Of a stretch of 64,000 bases of DNA, positions 17,587-26,118 are shown piece after piece. Below the pieces are notes generated by a model. That model did not search any database. It was not told the DNA's origin and was given only the letters and a program-made list of their open reading frames with translations. The stretch comes from Perlabentimonas sp041656735 (GTDB lineage Bacteria; Bacteroidota; Bacteroidia; Bacteroidales; Tenuifilaceae): positions 1 through 64,000 of the forward strand of contig JBBACY010000016.1 of NCBI GenBank assembly GCA_041656735.1, in the 5' to 3' direction. Position 1 is the stretch's first letter; each line of letters begins with the position of its first letter. The position numbers and the translations under genes are program-made.

Positions 17587-18537
17587 ACACGTATCCGTGT
17601 TAATTATGTTTACAGACAAGTTAGGCACAGGCAAATACAGCTATATTAAAGTGAAATGAATACAACAAAAACCCAAAAGCTATGATTAAAAACACTCTAT
17701 TTTTTATTGTCATGATATTAGCACTCTCGTGCCAGAATTCTGAAAATATTGAACCAATGCAAGATTGTGAATTTTCATTTGAAATTACCGCTCCAAACGG
17801 ATTTGAAATAAACCTTTTAGAAACGATTGAGTACAATGGTAATTTAATCGAGATACAGTCTGTTGATGGTATGACTGGTTACATACTGGGAAGTAATAAT
17901 GTAGGCGGATGTGCCGATATTTTCAAGACAATAGATGGAGGCAACACATGGGATAATATGGAGCTTATTCCTCGAGAAGTACCTAGAAGTATGTTTTTCC
18001 TTAATGATAGTATTGGCTTTATTACGTTATACGGGTCAAATGGAAATCTTCTAAAAACTACTGATGGTGGCGAAAATTGGGGTGAGTTGTTTTACAATGA
18101 TCTAACAGGTGTAATGTATCATATACAAAAGGATAAATATAATAATATATATAGCATAACTACAGACACCGATTTCAGTCCCCTTTTGCTTAAATCCTCA
18201 GATAAAGCTAAAACCTGGCAAGTTATTAGTGATTCACCAGATTTCGGATTTGACCTAGTAACATTTAGTTTCAAAGTTGATGAAGAGAATATTTATATCT
18301 CTGGAAAAAACGAAGAGATTCTAATAACAGACCTTGAAGGTAATTTAGAAAAGAAAATTCAAACAGGAATATCTAGTATAAGGGATTTTGGAATAACAAA
18401 TAGTGAAAATATTATAGTTACAGGTAGTTCAAAAACTATTAAATCTTCAGACGGGGGAAAGAACTGGATAAATATTTATGATAGAAGCGCCAGACTAATA
18501 GATTTTAAAAATTCTAATGAAATTCTAATGATTTTAA

Positions 18538-19746
18538 TTTAGTACATGACAAAAATATAAATATCTAAAAATCAGTAAAATAACCACAAAAATATTTGGA
18601 TAAAACTCTGAATATCAGTATCTTACAACGGATTACCACACCCTAATTGTAAGAAGTATGATACCCAGAGTTGAGGATAAAAGTAGTGAATTTATTTCCA
18701 TTTTCCATGAGCAGACAGGTTGGAATCTGGCCCGAGTTAAGTTCTTTGTTTTAGTTATTAGCGCGCTTTGTAAGGTTCAAACCGTTGGGTTTGAGAAGCT
18801 AGCAACCGCTTTTGATAGCAACGCCAGCACCAGCTCCTCCCTTCGGAGAATACAGCGGTTTATGGCTGGCTACATGCTCGACACGGATTTAATTGCAAGG
18901 CTGATATTCAGGCTATTACCTCATAAGCCGCCTTTCCGTTTGGCCATGGACAGGACGAACTGGAAGTTTGGGCAGCAGAATATCAACGTGTTGGTCATTG
19001 CAGTTGTTTACCACGGGGTTGCATTCCCTCTAATGTTCAGCATGCTGCCTAAGTTTGGCAACTCTAACACCGCAGAGCGAATAGCGCTACTCGAGCGGTT
19101 CATTCGACTTTTTGGCATCCAAGCGTTGGACTGCCTGACGGCTGACCGGGAGTTTGTGGGCGAAAAATGGATTAAATACCTAAACGACAACAGCATCCGT
19201 TACCACATTCGCATTCGCGAGAACTTTTGGGTGCTGCAACCACACAACGGCAAGCGGGTCAAGGCAAGCTGGTTGTTTGCCGACTTGCCTTTCAATGGCT
19301 GTCGGGTGAACCGCCGGATCCTGTACCTGAACAACCAGCTGTGCTACCTCTCAGCCTCAAAGGTTAAGAACAAGGAGGGGAGGCCTGAACTGCAGGTTAT
19401 TATCTCGTACAATAATCCTGAAGATGCCCTTGAGATTTACAAGGAACGGTGGCAGATTGAAACGGCTTTTAGGGCTTTGAAAACAAGCGGCTTTAATGTT
19501 GAAGATACTCACTTGACGGATATTGAAAGAATCGAAAAACTCTTCGCGCTGGTAATTGTTGCTTTTACCTGGGCGTATTTGGTTGGAATATATTTGCACA
19601 CCTACATTAAGCCAATTCCGATTAAAAAGCATGGAAAAATGGCTAAAAGTTTATTCAAACATGGATTAACATACATCGCTTCATCTTTGCTAAACGCTTT
19701 GTTTCAGGATGATATAGGAATTTTTAGTTTTTTGTCATGTACTTAG
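18538..19746 (+). mobile_element. IS4-family insertion sequence, complete
   Basis: About 1,209 bp. A 15-bp perfect terminal inverted repeat, AGTACATGACAAAAA, occurs at 18541-18555 and inverted at 19730-19744, three and two bases inside the inferred ends. Flanking direct repeats TGATTTTAA are at 18529-18537 and 19747-19755 and are the likely 9-bp target duplication; deleting element plus one copy restores the host reading frame. One transposase gene fills the element, and its TAG stop uses the last bases of the right end. The exact ends could shift by a few bases. Confidence 0.9.
18658..19746 (+). CDS. IS4-family transposase (DDE)
   Basis: A 362-residue transposase with the catalytic triad of the IS4 family: Asp98 in LAMDRTNWKFG, Asp163 in LTADREFVG and Glu268 in YKERWQIETAFRALK. 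That last segment matches the IS4 signature Y-(2)-R-(3)-E-(6)-K exactly (Tyr261, Arg264, Glu268, Lys275). The frame is uninterrupted and needs no programmed frameshift, so the element is potentially active. GC content and codon choice are richer than in the lipoprotein gene it split, consistent with a foreign origin. Start is the ATG giving MIPRVEDKSS, about 120 bp inside the left end. Confidence 0.95.
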   Translation: MIPRVEDKSSEFISIFHEQTGWNLARVKFFVLVISALCKVQTVGFEKLATAFDSNASTSSSLRRIQRFMAGYMLDTDLIARLIFRLLPHKPPFRLAMDRTNWKFGQQNINVLVIAVVYHGVAFPLMFSMLPKFGNSNTAERIALLERFIRLFGIQALDCLTADREFVGEKWIKYLNDNSIRYHIRIRENFWVLQPHNGKRVKASWLFADLPFNGCRVNRRILYLNNQLCYLSASKVKNKEGRPELQVIISYNNPEDALEIYKERWQIETAFRALKTSGFNVEDTHLTDIERIEKLFALVIVAFTWAYLVGIYLHTYIKPIPIKKHGKMAKSLFKHGLTYIASSLLNALFQDDIGIFSFLSCT

Positions 19747-19956
19747 TGATTTTAAATAAAAGTTATTGTCCCTCTGATGTTTATCAATCAAATGATGTAA
19801 TCGGATTTACTGATGATGGAGGAATAAACTGGATAGAAAGTAGTCTTACAACTAACCTAACAAGTAATTATTCAGACGGTATAGTTTTAACTTCTGACAA
19901 AAATTTAATATTGATAAAAAATAGCATCTATGAGCTAATTCGTAAGTAATGCCAGG

Positions 19957-20100
19957 GTCTAACATGCGGTACAAAAAATGTGGGGGATGTGAATTTCGTG
20001 CCAAATTAACACACACTGGGCGGGGTTTAGCGGCGGATGGGGACGATGAGCCACGAACGCTCCCCTTGCTTATACCGCCACGGGTACCCGTTGTGTTTAA
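19957..20100 (+). repeat. Structured imperfect inverted repeat, attC-like
   Basis: Just after the split gene a GC-richer segment begins GTCTAAC (19957-19963, fits the integron core RYYYAAC). GCGGTA (19966-19971) pairs with TACCGC (20073-20078), and CAAATTAAcACA near 20000 pairs with TGTGTTTAATTTG near 20092-20104. The 3' core expected for an attC site (GTTRRRY) is absent; only GTT at 20090-20092 is seen. A related motif, CTAACAyGCrGTAy, also occurs at 10763-10776 after another AT-rich exported-protein gene. Either a degenerate cassette site or another palindromic repeat. Confidence 0.35.
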
Positions 20101-20147
20101 TTTGAAAGAGGCGCAATCTCAGTAATGGTAAATTCATCAATAAAAAA

Positions 20148-20789
20148 ATGACTGTGCGACGACATCTATTTTCCTTGATTTTCTTAATTTCAATCGGTAC
20201 TATCAGTTGTAAAGATGATACGGAAGAATTACTTGTATCTCTAAATTTAACTGGCAGTTTATCTTTTAGCGGCACTTTTAAAACGATAAACTCTGAGAAC
20301 CTTTCAGGGGCAATATCCTTAAGTATTTCAAATGGATATTATGAGTGTTTTACCACCCTACCCTTTGGGCATGGAGCAGGTAAAGTAGAAAAAAATAATG
20401 CAACAATAAACTTCATTGATACATTGTTTTTTCCGATACCTGCAATTTATGGTCCTTCTTATGTTTTAAGCGGAGAGTATTATTACGATTTTAATGGCAA
20501 AAATTTGAAGATGTGGAGAGAGAAAAATGTAGGAAGTGTTGAATATAATTTGGCCGTTATAGATTGTGAAAATTCCTATCATGGCATACTGAAAAATCTC
20601 ACAGGGCTTGATGGTTGTGGTTGGATTATCCAACTCCGAGACTCAACAATGCTTGAGCCCATAAATTTAGATGACTTTGACATTGAATTAATAGAAAACA
20701 AATCAGTTTGCATTCAATTTCAAGAAAGGAATGATTTGGGGAGCTACTGCATGGTCGGAAAAATTGTAGAGCTTACCTTTATTGAGTGA
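20148..20789 (+). CDS. Lipoprotein with C-terminal LDGCGW domain
   Basis: A 213-residue lipoprotein (signal with TISC, Cys at about 21). The N-terminal half is a strand-rich region without recognisable motif. The C-terminal half (about 140-213) carries the pattern LTGLDGCGWIIQLRDSTMLEP, then VCIQFQER and CMVGKIVELTFIE, which I recognise as a small domain common in Bacteroidota lipoproteins, with conserved cysteines likely forming disulfides. No function is known to me. Its 3' end lies about 95 bp before the second serpin start codon. AT-rich like its neighbours. Confidence 0.72.
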   Translation: MTVRRHLFSLIFLISIGTISCKDDTEELLVSLNLTGSLSFSGTFKTINSENLSGAISLSISNGYYECFTTLPFGHGAGKVEKNNATINFIDTLFFPIPAIYGPSYVLSGEYYYDFNGKNLKMWREKNVGSVEYNLAVIDCENSYHGILKNLTGLDGCGWIIQLRDSTMLEPINLDDFDIELIENKSVCIQFQERNDLGSYCMVGKIVELTFIE

Positions 20790-20883
20790 GGCAGCATTCC
20801 TGAATATAATTAGACGAATACAAAAAGAAATATTTCAACTACAAATAGTATCTAACAGTAAGCAACACTTAAATTTAATCAAT

Positions 20884-22113
20884 ATGAAACGAGCACTAGT
20901 ATTTCTTCAAATTGTAACAATTATGGGTTTTGTGGGGTGTAATAAAAACAACCACAATCCAGTTTTAGTTCCTAAACCTATTGAGCTAACCGCCAAATCA
21001 ATTCAGGTAATAGAGCATAGCAATGGGTTCGGTATCAACCTATTTAGCAGGGTTGCCCTCGATGATAATCGTAACCTAATGCTCTCGCCCCTTAGCGCTA
21101 GCACAGCCTTAACTATGCTGCTTAATGGCTGCGGTGGCGATACGTACGACCAGCTAAAAAGCACACTAGATTATCCCAGCGAGTTAAGCATTGCAGAGAT
21201 AAACGAGGCGTATAATAGTTTAGTGAGCCAATTGCTAAAGGCCGATCCTAAGGTAAAACTTTCTCTTGCCAATTCGGTTTTTTATCGAAGTGGGCTAAAC
21301 GTAAAAGCCCCATTTATAAGCACGTTAGAAAGAGAGTTTAGTGCGCACGTAAAACAAATCGACTTTTCATCGCCCACTGCGGTTTCAACTATTAATAAAT
21401 GGGCAAGCGATAATACCAACGGGCTAATAACTAAGGTTATAGATGACATTTCTCCCGATGTAGCTATGTTTCTTCTTAACGCGCTTTACTTTAAGGGCAG
21501 CTGGAGCAATATGTTCGAGAAGAGCAGTACCCAGTTTATGCCCTTTTACCTTGCCAATAGAACCTCGGTTGAGGTGCCAACCATGATGGGTGAGGTAGAT
21601 GCAAGAGTTGCATACGGAGAGCATTGGAGTGCGCTTGAGCTACCCTACGGACGAACAAATTTCACCATGGTAATAGTTATGCCCAACGAAACGCTCCCCG
21701 ACCTTTATGCCGAGCTCTCGGGTGAGTTGTGGAATAACATAATTTCGTCTATCGATGCGTATTCAGCGTTTTCTGAAACAATGGTTTATCTGCCAAAGTT
21801 TAAATTTTCGTATGAGCAAATGCTAAACGACTACCTTATTAGCATGGGTATGGTTGATGCATTTGATGAACTTAAAGCCAATCTGTCCGAAATGTCTGAT
21901 TCTCAACTTTATGTCGATTTTGTGAAGCAGAATACTTTTGTTGAAGTAAATGAGGAGGGAACTGAGGCCGCAGCAGTTACAACCGTAGGAATATCAAATG
22001 ATGGCGCGCCAATGCCCCGAAGATTTATTGTGGATAAGCCATTCGTATTTGCTATTCGTGAGCGTACCTCTAATACGTTAATGTTTATAGGGCAAGTAGT
22101 TAACCCCAAGTAG
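20884..22113 (+). CDS. Serpin family lipoprotein (copy 2)
   Basis: A 409-residue serpin, the same length as the copy at 13823 and alignable without gaps at both ends. The start is the ATG giving MKRALVFLQ, because it opens a lipoprotein signal (FVGC); an upstream in-frame ATG at 20782 overlaps the previous gene and adds no signal. The hinge GTEAAA is again at 359-364. The reactive loop differs from copy 1: counting from the hinge puts Asp373-Gly374 at P1-P1' instead of Thr-Ser, and the loop continues GAPMPRR. Divergence concentrated in the loop suggests different protease targets. The two copies bound the lipoprotein island as direct repeats. Confidence 0.93.
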   Translation: MKRALVFLQIVTIMGFVGCNKNNHNPVLVPKPIELTAKSIQVIEHSNGFGINLFSRVALDDNRNLMLSPLSASTALTMLLNGCGGDTYDQLKSTLDYPSELSIAEINEAYNSLVSQLLKADPKVKLSLANSVFYRSGLNVKAPFISTLEREFSAHVKQIDFSSPTAVSTINKWASDNTNGLITKVIDDISPDVAMFLLNALYFKGSWSNMFEKSSTQFMPFYLANRTSVEVPTMMGEVDARVAYGEHWSALELPYGRTNFTMVIVMPNETLPDLYAELSGELWNNIISSIDAYSAFSETMVYLPKFKFSYEQMLNDYLISMGMVDAFDELKANLSEMSDSQLYVDFVKQNTFVEVNEEGTEAAAVTTVGISNDGAPMPRRFIVDKPFVFAIRERTSNTLMFIGQVVNPK

Positions 22114-22265
22114 TATCGCAGTGTATGTTTATTCGGAATAATATTTGGGTTGGTGTTGTCGAAACAATTTTTGATGTTGCAGGGAAGAGGGGGAGTTTTC
22201 CATTCAAACGTTTCTAAACTGGCGTAAATTGGGTTATATTTATGGCCTCAATCTAATGTCAGTCA

Positions 22266-22853
22266 ATGGTTACCTCTAGAGAAAACGACTTAAACCTATC
22301 CGATGCCGTAATAGTTAGCGGGTGCATTGAGGGTAAGCAAAAGTTTCAGGAGATACTATACAGGCGGTACTTCTCTTATGCCATGTCAATTGGCATAAGG
22401 TATATGGCAAATCCCGACGATGCTATGGAGTTGGTTAATGATGGATTTCTGAAAGTGTTTACTAATTTGAAAAAGTACAACCCATCAAAGCCTTTTAAGG
22501 CGTGGCTTGCAAAAATTATGGTTAATACATCCATCGATTACTATAGACGGAACCTAAGGAATACTAAAACCGTTCACCTTGATGCTGACATTGAGGAGGA
22601 AGGGGCAGCGCCTAATGTGATTGCGGAGATTAATGCCGACGATATTCTTCAGCTATTTGCCCAGCTACCCGCAACCTATCGCTACACATTTAATCTATAT
22701 GAAGTTGAGGGTTACTCGCATGGAGAAATTGCCGAAATGATGAAAATTACAACCTCAACATCGCGCTCCAACTTATCACGAGCCAAGCAGATGTTGAAAG
22801 AATTATACAAACAACAGCTAAACGTTCAACCTTTTTGCCATGAAACCCTTTAG
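22266..22853 (+). CDS. RNA polymerase ECF-type sigma factor
   Basis: A 195-residue sigma-70 family factor with regions 2 and 4 only. Region 2 spans about 25-95 (YRRYFSYAMSIGIRYMANPDDAMELV..., then FKAWLAKIMVNTSIDYYR for -10 recognition). Region 4 spans about 130-185 with the helix-turn-helix YEVEGYSHGEIAEMMKIT and SRSNLSRAKQMLKELY. Its last 14 bp overlap the start of the next gene, so the partner is translationally coupled. Promoters it recognises are not evident. It stands apart from the serpin island by 152 bp. Confidence 0.93.
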   Translation: MVTSRENDLNLSDAVIVSGCIEGKQKFQEILYRRYFSYAMSIGIRYMANPDDAMELVNDGFLKVFTNLKKYNPSKPFKAWLAKIMVNTSIDYYRRNLRNTKTVHLDADIEEEGAAPNVIAEINADDILQLFAQLPATYRYTFNLYEVEGYSHGEIAEMMKITTSTSRSNLSRAKQMLKELYKQQLNVQPFCHETL

Positions 22854-24126
22854 CGAAGAATTTGTAACTAAAGTAAAAGAAGTCTTTACTGACTATGATG
22901 CCAGCCATTTGGTTGATGCAGGGTGGAGTGCATACCAGCAAAAGCATGTTGCTCAAAATAAATCGAGGGCACTGTGGTTAGCTATGGCAAGGGTGGCATC
23001 GGTAGCCTTGTTGCTATCGGTTGGAGTAGGGGTAACGTATTTTTTTGTATCAAGACAAAACCAAAGTAATAATACAGTTGAAGTTCTCGGCGAAACACAG
23101 CCTACATTAACCGAAGGTAAACCGCAAACACCTAATGATAAAATCAATCCAAGGTTAAGTAAGCCAGTTTTAGCACAGGATAAGGAAGATACCGACCTCG
23201 CAATCACGAAAACCAGTAAGCCGCAGCGTGAGGTCATTAAATCCATTTCGGAGCCCGTTGCAGTGGCTAGTGTTACAAGCCGTCAACATAAAAATTTGGT
23301 TGCCGATAGTATCCAGCAGGATAGCACCCATATTCAGCACATCAATTCGAAAACACAGGTAGACACAGTTAGTATAGTAAGTTTAAAAGAATACGATATT
23401 TTAATAGCAGGACAGCCAGTTGAATTTGAAACTGGCAAAACACCAGCGGCAGACAAGAAACTCAGCCTGTATGCAGGTATCTCGGGTATGATTGCCAAAG
23501 TTGAGCATCTTATATCCGACGCACCTGGTGTTTCGGTAGGGTTTTACGCAAAGCAAAAACTAGCTCAAAACATATCCCTTCAAACAGGAATTGCCGTTTG
23601 TAGGCAAGATTATAGTTTTCAGCCTATTGGCTATAGTGGTAGCGATTATATGGGCGAATCGTTGTTCACATCATTAGACCAGAATAATCTCGAAAGCGCA
23701 ACTTCGACTGATAATCGTATGGAGATACTGTCCATAGAAATTCCCCTCAATGTTGTGTTCACCATTCGCAAAACGCCGAAATCGCATTTTTATATCACCA
23801 CAGGAGCCTCATCCCTTGTTTTTCTCGACCAAAAGTTTTCCGAAACGGTAAGCTATCCTTATACAACTGAATTTTACAATCCCCAAACAGGCATCACTCA
23901 AACTGAGGCTCATTTCAAGCAGTTTAAGGCCGAAGATTCATACAATGCTTTTAGTAAAGTCAATCTGTTCGGACTCTTTAACCTCATGGTTGGGTATAGT
24001 TTTCCATTAACCCAAGGTTCGTTGGTTAGCGTTGAACCCTTTTTGCAACTTCCCATAACCGACATAACAAGCAACAACATAAATTTGAGCTTCGGTGGTA
24101 TTTCGCTGAAAGTTCAAATAAGGTAG
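22840..24126 (+). CDS. Putative anti-sigma partner with C-terminal beta-barrel domain
   Basis: A 428-residue protein overlapping the sigma gene by 14 bp. Order: N-terminal cytoplasmic segment (1-45) rich in charged residues, one membrane helix (about 46-70, LWLAMARVASVALLLSVGVGV), a polar low-complexity linker (about 75-200), then a domain with alternating strands (about 205-428) resembling the PorT/OmpA-like beta-barrel family, ending INLSFGGISLKVQIR. The cytoplasmic end may hold the sigma factor; no zinc-binding ZAS motif is present. A beta-barrel on an inner-membrane anchored protein is topologically odd: either it folds as a periplasmic beta-sandwich, or it spans the envelope. Gene order supports a regulator; sequence does not prove it. 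Confidence 0.65.
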   Translation: MKPFSEEFVTKVKEVFTDYDASHLVDAGWSAYQQKHVAQNKSRALWLAMARVASVALLLSVGVGVTYFFVSRQNQSNNTVEVLGETQPTLTEGKPQTPNDKINPRLSKPVLAQDKEDTDLAITKTSKPQREVIKSISEPVAVASVTSRQHKNLVADSIQQDSTHIQHINSKTQVDTVSIVSLKEYDILIAGQPVEFETGKTPAADKKLSLYAGISGMIAKVEHLISDAPGVSVGFYAKQKLAQNISLQTGIAVCRQDYSFQPIGYSGSDYMGESLFTSLDQNNLESATSTDNRMEILSIEIPLNVVFTIRKTPKSHFYITTGASSLVFLDQKFSETVSYPYTTEFYNPQTGITQTEAHFKQFKAEDSYNAFSKVNLFGLFNLMVGYSFPLTQGSLVSVEPFLQLPITDITSNNINLSFGGISLKVQIR

Positions 24127-24239
24127 TATTTGGCTAACTAATTGTGCCAAATAACTATCTGTATTTTCTCTAGGGTAGAGAAGAATCCCCAAACTTATAA
24201 CCAAAAATATGCGCATTGTATTAGAATTCAGCGAAATGT

Positions 24240-24270
24240 TTTGTGTTGATAAGATTTTTTTATAATTTTG
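24240..24270 (+). promoter_or_regulatory. Promoter of the rimP-nusA-infB operon
   Basis: TTTG at 24240-24243, 19 nt, TAATTTTG at 24263-24270: a full match to the Bacteroidota promoter consensus. Start of transcription would fall at about 24276. Confidence 0.8.
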
Positions 24271-24277
24271 CCCTGTC

Positions 24278-24321
24278 ATACCGCAGACGTAGCAGGGGGC
24301 TTTAGTCCCCTGTTTTGGTAT
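24278..24321 (+). promoter_or_regulatory. Stem-loop structure in the rimP 5' leader
   Basis: ATACC (24278-24282) pairs with GGTAT (24317-24321) and encloses a stem CAGGGGGC (24293-24300) with GTCCCCTG (24305-24312), loop TTTA. It starts within two bases of the predicted transcript start and ends 13 bp before the rimP ATG. TTTT follows the inner stem, so an attenuator is conceivable, but the T tract is short. Confidence 0.5.
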
Positions 24322-24334
24322 AATAAACTGACAG

Positions 24335-24802
24335 ATGATTACAAATATTGAAATAGAAGACATTGTATTGCAGCAACTTAACTCTGAAACAGAGTTCCTT
24401 GTTGACGTTTCAGTTTCGGCGGCGAACCAAATAAAAGTTCAGCTTGATGGGGATCAAGGGATAACCATTGAGCGCTGTGTTGAGGTAAGTAAGGCCATTG
24501 AGCAAAGCTTTGACCGTGAGGTACAAGACTTCGAACTTGAGGTTTCTTCGGCAGGCCTTTCCGAATCGTTAAGATTGCCAAGGCAGTATAAAAAGAACTT
24601 AGGGCATAGCCTCGACGTGATTAAAGTTGATGGACAGAAAGTTAGAGGCCTTTTGGTAAATGTTACCGATAGTAATTTTACCCTTGAGGTTGAGAGTATG
24701 GTTAAGGCAGAAGGGAAAAAGCGAAAACAAAAATTTGTAGAAGAGGTATCCCTACCTTACACCGATGTAAAAAGCGCCCTAGTGGTAATTTCGTTTCGAT
24801 AA
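24335..24802 (+). CDS. rimP: Ribosome maturation factor RimP
   Basis: Cytoplasmic 155-residue factor for assembly of the 30S subunit. It has the two RimP domains: an N-terminal alpha/beta part (VSVSAANQIKVQLDGDQGIT, ECsKAIEQSFDRE-like helix, then FELEVSSAGLSESLRLPRQY) and a C-terminal Sm-like barrel (VIKVDGQKVRGLLVNV...). The motif EVSSAGL is characteristic. Its place directly before nusA and infB is conserved in most bacteria and confirms the identity. nusA begins 25 bp downstream. Length is normal for the family. Confidence 0.95.
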   Translation: MITNIEIEDIVLQQLNSETEFLVDVSVSAANQIKVQLDGDQGITIERCVEVSKAIEQSFDREVQDFELEVSSAGLSESLRLPRQYKKNLGHSLDVIKVDGQKVRGLLVNVTDSNFTLEVESMVKAEGKKRKQKFVEEVSLPYTDVKSALVVISFR

Positions 24803-24826
24803 GATATTTAAAATACTAAAAAGCAG

Positions 24827-26065
24827 ATGAGTACTATTAATTTAACCGATACTTTCGCGGAGTTTAAAGAGCTTAAAAGCATCGATAGACCAACTATGAT
24901 GAGCGTTCTAGAAGACGTTTTTCGTAGTATGATTATAAAAATGTACGGCTCCGACGATAACTATGATATCATCATCAATATTGACAAAGGGGACTTTGAA
25001 ATATGGAGAAACCGTGAGGTAGTTGCTGACGGTGAGATAGAGGATTCAAATAGGCAGATATCACTAGCCGATGCCAAAAAAATTGACGATGACTATGAGG
25101 TGGGCGAAGAGGTTACCGATGAGGTGAAACTTGCCGATTTTGGTCGCCGAGCAATTTTAGCGCTTAGGCAAAACCTTACCGCTCGTATACTTGAGCTCGA
25201 AAAAAACAATCTGTACCTAAAGTATAAAGATCGGATTGGCGAAATTATTACCGGTGAAGTTTACCAGGTTTGGAAAAAGGAGATTCTTATTCTCGACGAT
25301 GAGGGCAATGAACTCATTATGCCCAAGATGGAACAAATCCCTTCCGATTTTTTCCGCAAGGGCGATACCATCCGTGCAGTTGTGGTAAGGGTTGAAATGC
25401 GAAATAATACCCCAATCATTGTACTATCTCGAACATCGCCTGCTTTTCTCGAACGCCTTTTCGAACTTGAGGTACCCGAAATTTTCGATGGTTTAATAAC
25501 CATAAAAAATATTGTACGCATACCCGGCGAGCGGGCTAAAGTTGCTGTCGAGTCGTACGATGAGCGTGTAGACCCCGTTGGTGCATGTGTTGGTATGAAG
25601 GGAAGTAGAATACACGGTATTGTGCGCGAACTGCGTAACGAAAATATTGATGTTATTAACTTTACCAATAATATTCAGCTATATATAACCCGAGCACTTA
25701 GCCCGGCTAAAATCATCTCAATAAAAATTGACGAAAGAAACAAACGGGCCGAAGTGTTTTTGCAGCCCGAAGAAGTTTCGCTGGCAATTGGTAAGGGTGG
25801 TTTTAATATTAAACTGGCAGGCCAACTTACTGGCTATGAAATCGATGTGTTCCGTGAAACCGACGTTCAAGACGAAGAGGATGTTAACCTCGACGAATTT
25901 GTTGACGAAATTGACAGTTGGATTATCGATGTACTTAAAGGCATTGGCTGCGATACAGCCAAAAGCGTTCTTGAAATACCATACGATGAGCTGATTAAAA
26001 GGACCGACTTAGAAGAGGAAACAGTTAAAGAAATTCTGAGTATTTTTAAATCGGAATTTGAATAG
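24827..26065 (+). CDS. nusA: Transcription termination/antitermination protein NusA
   Basis: RNA-polymerase-associated pausing, termination and antitermination factor, 412 residues. Domains: N-terminal polymerase-binding domain (1-130), S1 domain (about 134-202), KH1 with GMKGS (256-260) and KH2 with IGKGG (321-325), then a short acidic helix-hairpin-helix tail. It lacks the two acidic repeats of the E. coli protein, which is normal for Bacteroidota. It follows rimP by 24 bp and precedes infB by 53 bp, all in the operon from 24240. Start ATG gives MSTINLTDTF. Confidence 0.97.
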   Translation: MSTINLTDTFAEFKELKSIDRPTMMSVLEDVFRSMIIKMYGSDDNYDIIINIDKGDFEIWRNREVVADGEIEDSNRQISLADAKKIDDDYEVGEEVTDEVKLADFGRRAILALRQNLTARILELEKNNLYLKYKDRIGEIITGEVYQVWKKEILILDDEGNELIMPKMEQIPSDFFRKGDTIRAVVVRVEMRNNTPIIVLSRTSPAFLERLFELEVPEIFDGLITIKNIVRIPGERAKVAVESYDERVDPVGACVGMKGSRIHGIVRELRNENIDVINFTNNIQLYITRALSPAKIISIKIDERNKRAEVFLQPEEVSLAIGKGGFNIKLAGQLTGYEIDVFRETDVQDEEDVNLDEFVDEIDSWIIDVLKGIGCDTAKSVLEIPYDELIKRTDLEEETVKEILSIFKSEFE

Positions 26066-26118
26066 TATTGGCTTTAGCTTAGATTTGCAACAATTTTCAA
26101 AACCTGGATTAACATAAT

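Larger units (their letters stand above)
17682..19949 (+). pseudogene. BNR/Asp-box repeat lipoprotein gene split by an IS4-family element
   Basis: The 5' part (17682-18537) encodes a lipoprotein (lipobox ALSC) with Asp-box repeats: TIDGGNTW, TTDGGENW, SSDGGKNW, i.e. a YCF48/BNR-type beta-propeller. The ORF now stops at a TAG contributed by the left end of the insertion sequence. The 3' part (19747-19949) continues the same protein, including TDDGGINWIES and the tail ending YELIRK. Removing the element together with one copy of the 9-bp direct repeat TGATTTTAA rejoins the two parts in frame with no stop (junction reads LMILNKSY). The original product would be about 350 residues. The intact reading frames on both sides indicate a recent insertion. 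A truncated secreted form could still be made. Confidence 0.88.

Noticed and set aside
17587..17600. Terminator after the outer-membrane barrel gene
   Set aside because: The ACACG/CGTGT hairpin is only 5 bp with no T run.
18541..18550. 4-bp target duplication GTAC for the IS4-family element
   Set aside because: Excision on that model leaves an in-frame TAG in the host gene, whereas the 9-bp repeat TGATTTTAA restores the frame.
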